Assembly (NCBI GenBank): GCA_028701815.1
Contig: JAQVPY010000055.1
Span: 1 to 11,592, forward strand
Direction of reading: 5' to 3'
DNA from: Bacteroidales bacterium
Lineage (GTDB): Bacteria > Bacteroidota > Bacteroidia > Bacteroidales > BM520
DNA: 11,592 nucleotides
In this document: piece by piece, positions 8,174-11,592 of the stretch
How the letters are laid out: each line of letters starts with the position of its first letter
How positions within the stretch are numbered: the first letter of the stretch is position 1
The notes under the pieces: model-generated
What the model was told of the DNA's origin: nothing
Databases searched by the model: none
Seen by the model: the letters and a program-made list of their open reading frames with translations, nothing else
Position numbers and translations under genes: made by a program

Positions 8174-8181
8174 CAAAGATA
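8174..8181 (-). promoter_or_regulatory. Bacteroides-type -7 box before the nfeD-floA-guaA-LysM operon
   Basis: On the minus strand this reads TATCTTTG, a perfect match to the Bacteroidota -7 consensus TAnnTTTG, within GTGTATCTTTGCA (8172-8184). The same 13 bases occur before arcC. A possible -33 TTTG lies 23 nt upstream (about 8205-8208), a longish spacing. The implied RNA start is about 8165-8170, leaving a leader of roughly 15-20 nt before the nfeD ATG. It falls between the stop of the preceding small gene and nfeD, so the two operons probably start separately. Confidence 0.7.
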
Positions 8182-8182
8182 C

Positions 8183-8198
8183 ACTTTTCAATAAAAGT
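8183..8198. repeat. Short inverted repeat in the nfeD promoter
   Basis: ACTTTT-CAAT-AAAAGT is a 6-bp AT-rich inverted repeat with a 4-nt loop. It ends just upstream of the nfeD -7 box and lies in the -33 to -7 spacer. As an RNA hairpin it would be weak. It could be a regulator site or a poor terminator for the upstream arcC operon, but it lacks a GC stem and a clean U-run. Confidence 0.3.
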
Positions 8199-8211
8199 TT
8201 AATACAAATTA

Positions 8212-8313
8212 TCATTTTTCTTTTTGAGTCAACATTCTGACAAAGAAATATACGGTAAACGCTGCAACAGATATTTGCGTAAAAAGCATAAGGATTAGAC
8301 TTACTATATTCAT
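8212..8313 (-). CDS. 33-residue single-helix membrane peptide, probable small subunit of the NSS symporter (MetS-like)
   Basis: Reading the minus strand from ATG at 8313 gives 33 codons ending TGA at 8212-8214. The product starts MNIVSLILMLFTQISVAA and ends VRMLTQKEK. About 22 hydrophobic residues form one membrane helix, closed by a basic, charged C-terminus. Its ATG overlaps the symporter stop as ATGA, the classic arrangement for translational coupling. Small single-helix proteins encoded directly after NSS symporters are known, for example MetS with MetP of Corynebacterium glutamicum, where the small protein is needed for transport. Position, size, orientation and topology all fit that role. 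Similarity to MetS by sequence is not something I can show from so short a protein, so the assignment rests on context. It is too short for many gene callers. Confidence 0.72.
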   Translation of the reverse strand: MNIVSLILMLFTQISVAAFTVYFFVRMLTQKEK

Positions 8314-10118
8314 ATCTCTACCTTTCTTTTTTTCATGTTATTGTCGAAGACTTTAATAGTGATACATATTGCAATCAGGAATAGCACCAAAAGTATTCGT
8401 GACATATCTATAAAGAATACCGTATTAATAACCTTCCCCGAATAAAGAGTATCGCCGCTTTTCACATTATCTCCGACAGAGACTTGAAGGATATTGCCCT
8501 GTTTCATCATATAGGTCTTAATTTTATCATCAGCCATTCTTAAAGAAATAGTAGCACATTTTTCGCTCTGTTCGATATCTGCGACGATACCGTCTATTTC
8601 CGAATAAAAGACATCTGAAAACCATTTATCATTAGGCCCTATACCTTTATGCTGTAACACGCCTACAATACTCGCGTTATCTACCTCCCAACCTCTAAGC
8701 CCAATCTTACTCCAATCATCATTCATCGGTTTAATTAAAGACGCTATAAATATTATAATCAACATTGTTGGCGTAACATATTTAAGCACGTACTTAAAAA
8801 ATACAGGCATCTTCATATCAGCACCTTCATGAATCATTTTCCATCCTTTATCTACACCGATAATCCATGAAAAAAGGATTGTTTCGAGCATAGCATAAAT
8901 AACGAGTGTAACTGTTCCTCCCCAATAGTCGTACTGATCGAAAACGCCCTCATTATAAAAAAAGACGGTAGGCAGACCGAGCACAAGGACGATAGCGCCA
9001 AAGAGCAGGGCCGACTGTTTTTTAGTCATTCTTGACCCATCTTGGAAGAAAGCGGTAAGGTTTGTCCCCATAGCGAGAGAGGAAGTTATCCCTGCGAAAA
9101 ACAGCAGCCCGAAGAAAGCCACGCCGGCGATAACACTGACGACATCTCCCCATTGAGCGAACAGAAAGGGCAAAGATTTAAAGCCTATGCCAAAACCGCC
9201 CATCTGCATCAATTCGCGCACCTTATCAATGCCAAAATAGCCCACAGAAATGGGGATAATCATTGTAGCGCCGATAATAATTTCGCAGAACTCATTCATA
9301 AAGCCGGAAGTCATAGAGTTTAGCACTATATCATCATCCTTTTTTAGATAGGAGGCATAACACTGGACACAGCCCATTCCGAGCGAGAGTGTAAAGAATA
9401 TTTGGCCTGCAGCAGCGAGCCAGACCTTAGGGTCTGAAAGCGACGACAGTTGCGGAGTCCATAAAAAATTCATGCCCACTATACCGTCGAAAGATGCGCC
9501 GTTAACGCCGGCTTTAAGAGTAATCGCCTTAACGACAAGAAACAAGCCGAATACAAGCAAAAGCGGCATACATATCTTTGCCATGGTTTCTACTCCTTTC
9601 TGCAATCCCCTACTCAAAATCCAGACATTAATAATAAGGCATATCACATATAATACTACGGGCACATACCCTGTCCCTGTAGAGAGGTTCAGAAAGTTGT
9701 CGAAGAAAAGCGACACCTGTGTTTCGTTCATCCCTTTAAATGCTCCAACCAGGGAATAGTATATGTACGAGAGTGTCCAGCTCTCAATATAGCAATAATA
9801 GGCGGTAATAATAAAATTGGAGAATATTCCGAGACCGCCGACATATTTCCACATTTTGCTTTTTCCGTTTGCCTGAAGTATAAAGGGCGCCGAGTTGACA
9901 TTCTTACTGCCAGCGTACTTTCCCGTCGACCATTCAATCAGCATCAGAGGTATACCAAGTAAGACGAAACAGATTATATAAGGGATAATAAAGGCCCCTC
10001 CGCCGTTTTGGACAGCCTGTACGGGAAATCTGAGAAAATTACCGAGACCGACTGCATTACCGGCCATCGCCAAAATCAATCCCAAACGAGAGCCCCAAGA
10101 ATCTTTAACTTGAGCCAT
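8310..10118 (-). CDS. LeuT-like sodium-dependent amino-acid symporter (NSS/SNF family) with a large EL6 insert
   Basis: A 602-residue inner-membrane symporter with 12 predicted helices. Its start, including GNAVGLGNFLRFPVQA (20-35), is nearly identical to LeuT as I recall it. Aligning to LeuT by eye, sodium-site residues are kept: G20, A22, V23, N27, T243, N275, A342, T345 and S346. E279 falls at LeuT Glu290, which suggests chloride-independent transport. The substrate pocket keeps N21, L25, G26, Y108, F242, S245 and S346, while LeuT Phe259 and Ile359 become M248 and M350. A neutral, probably hydrophobic amino acid is the likely substrate, by inference. LeuT is about 515 residues; the extra length is an insert of about 100 residues (463-565) between helices 11 and 12, on the periplasmic side. 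It contains QVSVGDNVKSGDTL, resembling a lipoyl/biotinyl-type hammerhead turn. The gene starts 9 bp after the arcC stop. Confidence 0.93.
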   Translation of the reverse strand: MAQVKDSWGSRLGLILAMAGNAVGLGNFLRFPVQAVQNGGGAFIIPYIICFVLLGIPLMLIEWSTGKYAGSKNVNSAPFILQANGKSKMWKYVGGLGIFSNFIITAYYCYIESWTLSYIYYSLVGAFKGMNETQVSLFFDNFLNLSTGTGYVPVVLYVICLIINVWILSRGLQKGVETMAKICMPLLLVFGLFLVVKAITLKAGVNGASFDGIVGMNFLWTPQLSSLSDPKVWLAAAGQIFFTLSLGMGCVQCYASYLKKDDDIVLNSMTSGFMNEFCEIIIGATMIIPISVGYFGIDKVRELMQMGGFGIGFKSLPFLFAQWGDVVSVIAGVAFFGLLFFAGITSSLAMGTNLTAFFQDGSRMTKKQSALLFGAIVLVLGLPTVFFYNEGVFDQYDYWGGTVTLVIYAMLETILFSWIIGVDKGWKMIHEGADMKMPVFFKYVLKYVTPTMLIIIFIASLIKPMNDDWSKIGLRGWEVDNASIVGVLQHKGIGPNDKWFSDVFYSEIDGIVADIEQSEKCATISLRMADDKIKTYMMKQGNILQVSVGDNVKSGDTLYSGKVINTVFFIDMSRILLVLFLIAICITIKVFDNNMKKRKVEI

Positions 10119-10127
10119 GATTTGTTA

Positions 10128-11072
10128 TTATGCGAAAACGATTCGTGTTCCGCCGTTATCGACGCCAAGACGTTCAATACTTGTGATAATGGCGTCTTTT
10201 CCGGTACTTTCGACAAATTGAATGGCGGCTTGGATTTTCGGGCCCATACTGCCTGCCGCAAAATGCCCCTGATCATAATAAGCCTGTGCCTCATTGATAG
10301 TCATCTTGTCGATGGAGGTCTGCTGCGGAGTGCCGAAATTCAGGCATACCTTGGGAACGTCGGTAAGGATAAAAAACTTGTCCGCATTTATCTGACGCGC
10401 CAACAGGGATGAAGCGAGGTCTTTATCAATAACCGCGTCAATACCGACTATTTTCGAATGCCTTTCATAATACACGGGGATACCGCCACCACCGACGGCG
10501 ATAACGATATGGTGACCTCTTGCAAGTTTTGAAATTGCATTTGTATTATTGATAATCAGAGGACGTGGCGAAGCGACAACTTTTCTCCATCCGCCACGAT
10601 TTTTATCTTCACGATATATATTTCCCGTCTCCTTCATCAATATTTCAGCTTCCTCTTTAGTATAATAAGGTCCTACCGGTTTGGTCGGATTCTGAAAAGC
10701 CGGATCCTGCTTGTTGACGACAACTTGCGTAACGATAGTTATAATATCCATAAACTTCTCATTTTCAAGAAGTACGTTTCTTAACTGTTGTTCTATGATA
10801 TAGCCGATAAAGCCCTGAGAATAAGCCACAGCCACATCAAGCGGCATATCCGGTATCCCGTGAACTTTATTTCCGGCAGCGTTGGCCAAAAGGATATTAC
10901 CCACTTGTGGGCCATTGCCATGAGTTATAACAAAATTATAATCTCTGTTTTGGAGTTTTAAAAGATTTTCAGCCGCAGTACGGGCATTTCTTTCCTGCTC
11001 ATCGATTGTACCTTTCTCTCCGCTCTTCAAAAGTGCGTTACCGCCAAGAGCTACCACTGCTAATTTTTCCAT
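10128..11072 (-). CDS. arcC: Carbamate kinase
   Basis: Carbamate kinase makes ATP from ADP and carbamoyl phosphate in the cytoplasm, usually the last step of arginine, citrulline or agmatine breakdown. The 314 residues match the family's usual length. Visible motifs are VALGGNALL (7-15), ITHGNGPQVGN (49-59), IAVGGGGIPV (191-200), GIDAVIDKDLAS (210-221), ILTDVP (235-240) and GSMGPKI with Lys279 (274-280), all expected for the amino-acid kinase fold of ArcC. The ATG at 11070-11072 is preceded by GAAGGATT, a possible close ribosome-binding site, and by a Bacteroides-type promoter. It is the first gene of an operon with the LeuT-like symporter and the small membrane peptide. No arcA, ornithine or putrescine transcarbamoylase gene is seen, so the carbamoyl phosphate source lies elsewhere. 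Confidence 0.96.
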   Translation of the reverse strand: MEKLAVVALGGNALLKSGEKGTIDEQERNARTAAENLLKLQNRDYNFVITHGNGPQVGNILLANAAGNKVHGIPDMPLDVAVAYSQGFIGYIIEQQLRNVLLENEKFMDIITIVTQVVVNKQDPAFQNPTKPVGPYYTKEEAEILMKETGNIYREDKNRGGWRKVVASPRPLIINNTNAISKLARGHHIVIAVGGGGIPVYYERHSKIVGIDAVIDKDLASSLLARQINADKFFILTDVPKVCLNFGTPQQTSIDKMTINEAQAYYDQGHFAAGSMGPKIQAAIQFVESTGKDAIITSIERLGVDNGGTRIVFA

Positions 11073-11099
11073 AATCCTTCGTTTTGTAAATTAAAAGTG

Positions 11100-11107
11100 C
11101 AAAGATA
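11100..11107 (-). promoter_or_regulatory. Bacteroides-type -7 box before the arcC-symporter operon
   Basis: The minus strand reads TATCTTTG, a perfect TAnnTTTG -7 box, inside GTGTATCTTTGCA (11098-11110). The predicted RNA start near 11092-11096 leaves a leader of about 20-25 nt before the arcC ATG. A convincing -33 TTTG is not visible; the upstream DNA is TTTAATCAAG at a loose spacing. The box lies in the 77-bp gap after the helical-repeat gene, so arcC can start its own transcript. Confidence 0.65.
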
Positions 11108-11149
11108 CACATTATTATTCACATACTTGATTAAAGATTAATTTAAAAA

Positions 11150-11592
11150 TCAACTTGGCACAGATGTCTGAAGGGGCTGTGCAATAACCACTAAGTGATA
11201 TGCATTAATAGCATTTTTGCTGATATTAACCAATTGCTTGAGCTCTTTTCGTCTCGTCTTTCTGTAAAGGCTCTTCCAACTGTCGTGCGCCTCTACAACC
11301 ATCGAATATCCCTCCTGATTTCGCCCTGTCTCCATATACAACAGCCCCAGACGGAATTTCACTGTTGCCATACTCTCTGTCTCCTGGAAATTTTGCGGAT
11401 AACGCACACATAATAATTCGAGCAATGCTTTTGCCTTCATATAATAAATTATCGCAGGCTCCTTATCAGCATTGTTATTCATATCAACAATGTCTGCATA
11501 TTGGATATAGGCTTGTGCCAAAGACGACTGCATCCTGTCAGTATCGCTAGGCTCTATCACCTTCAACAACTCTTCTACAATTCCTATCCTTC
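11150..11592 (-). CDS. C-terminal part of a helical-repeat (TPR-like) protein, 5' end outside window
   Basis: The frame is open to the right edge, with visible residues starting RIGIVEELLKVIEPSDTDR, so the TTG at 11569 is not the start. About 147 residues are visible, ending in TGA at 11150-11152. The sequence is almost all amphipathic helix. Two segments fit the TPR pattern of paired helices: one around AYIQYADIV...PAIIYYMKAKALLELL and one around FRLGLLYMETGRNQEGYSMV with VEAHDSWKSLYRK. TPR arrays mediate protein contacts, and many Bacteroidota examples are secreted or fused to regulators. The N-terminal part, which would show the class, is missing, so I assign no function. It runs in the same direction as arcC, 77 bp upstream of it. 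Confidence 0.6.
   Translation of the reverse strand, partial: RIGIVEELLKVIEPSDTDRMQSSLAQAYIQYADIVDMNNNADKEPAIIYYMKAKALLELLCVRYPQNFQETESMATVKFRLGLLYMETGRNQEGYSMVVEAHDSWKSLYRKTRRKELKQLVNISKNAINAYHLVVIAQPLQTSVPS

Noticed and set aside
8183..8198. Intrinsic terminator for the arcC operon
   Set aside because: The stem is only 6 bp and almost all A/T, and no proper U-run follows, so termination is not supported; kept only as an inverted repeat.

Overview
The window looks like chromosomal core sequence from a member of the Bacteroidota, most likely Bacteroidales. The evidence is AT-rich intergenic DNA, few Shine-Dalgarno sites, two promoters with the Bacteroides-type -7 box (TATCTTTG, consensus TAnnTTTG), a LysM plus type-1 periplasmic-binding protein next to guaA, and an nfeD-floA pair. 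I see no tRNA, rRNA, insertion sequence, phage gene or CRISPR array. No gap between genes is longer than about 110 bases.

Left part (1-2864). The 3' part of a clpC-type AAA+ unfoldase gene runs rightward off the left edge. It meets an ECF-like sigma factor gene (leftward) stop to stop with no base between them. The sigma gene is divergent from radC (rightward) across a 111-bp gap. radC then meets the next leftward operon 12 bp from its end.

Middle (2877-8151, minus strand). A tight four-gene run is transcribed right to left: nfeD, floA, guaA, then a LysM/periplasmic-binding cell-surface protein. The gaps are 3, 6 and 10 bp, and a clear promoter lies just before nfeD. It joins membrane-microdomain proteins (NfeD and flotillin FloA), GMP synthesis and a predicted peptidoglycan-binding protein.

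Right part (8212-11072, minus strand). A second operon holds arcC (carbamate kinase), a LeuT-like sodium/amino-acid symporter, and a 33-codon single-helix gene overlapping the symporter stop as ATGA. The small gene is probably the accessory small subunit of the symporter. The symporter carries an unusual insert of about 100 residues between its last two helices, predicted to face the periplasm. The pairing suggests uptake of an amino acid together with ATP formation from carbamoyl phosphate, but no deiminase or transcarbamoylase gene is visible here. The right edge holds the 3' end of a helical-repeat (TPR-like) gene.

Most genes are ordinary housekeeping genes. The best candidates for something less described are the 33-codon gene, the symporter insert, the carbamate kinase/symporter pairing, and the LysM/binding-protein fusion tied to the flotillin operon.
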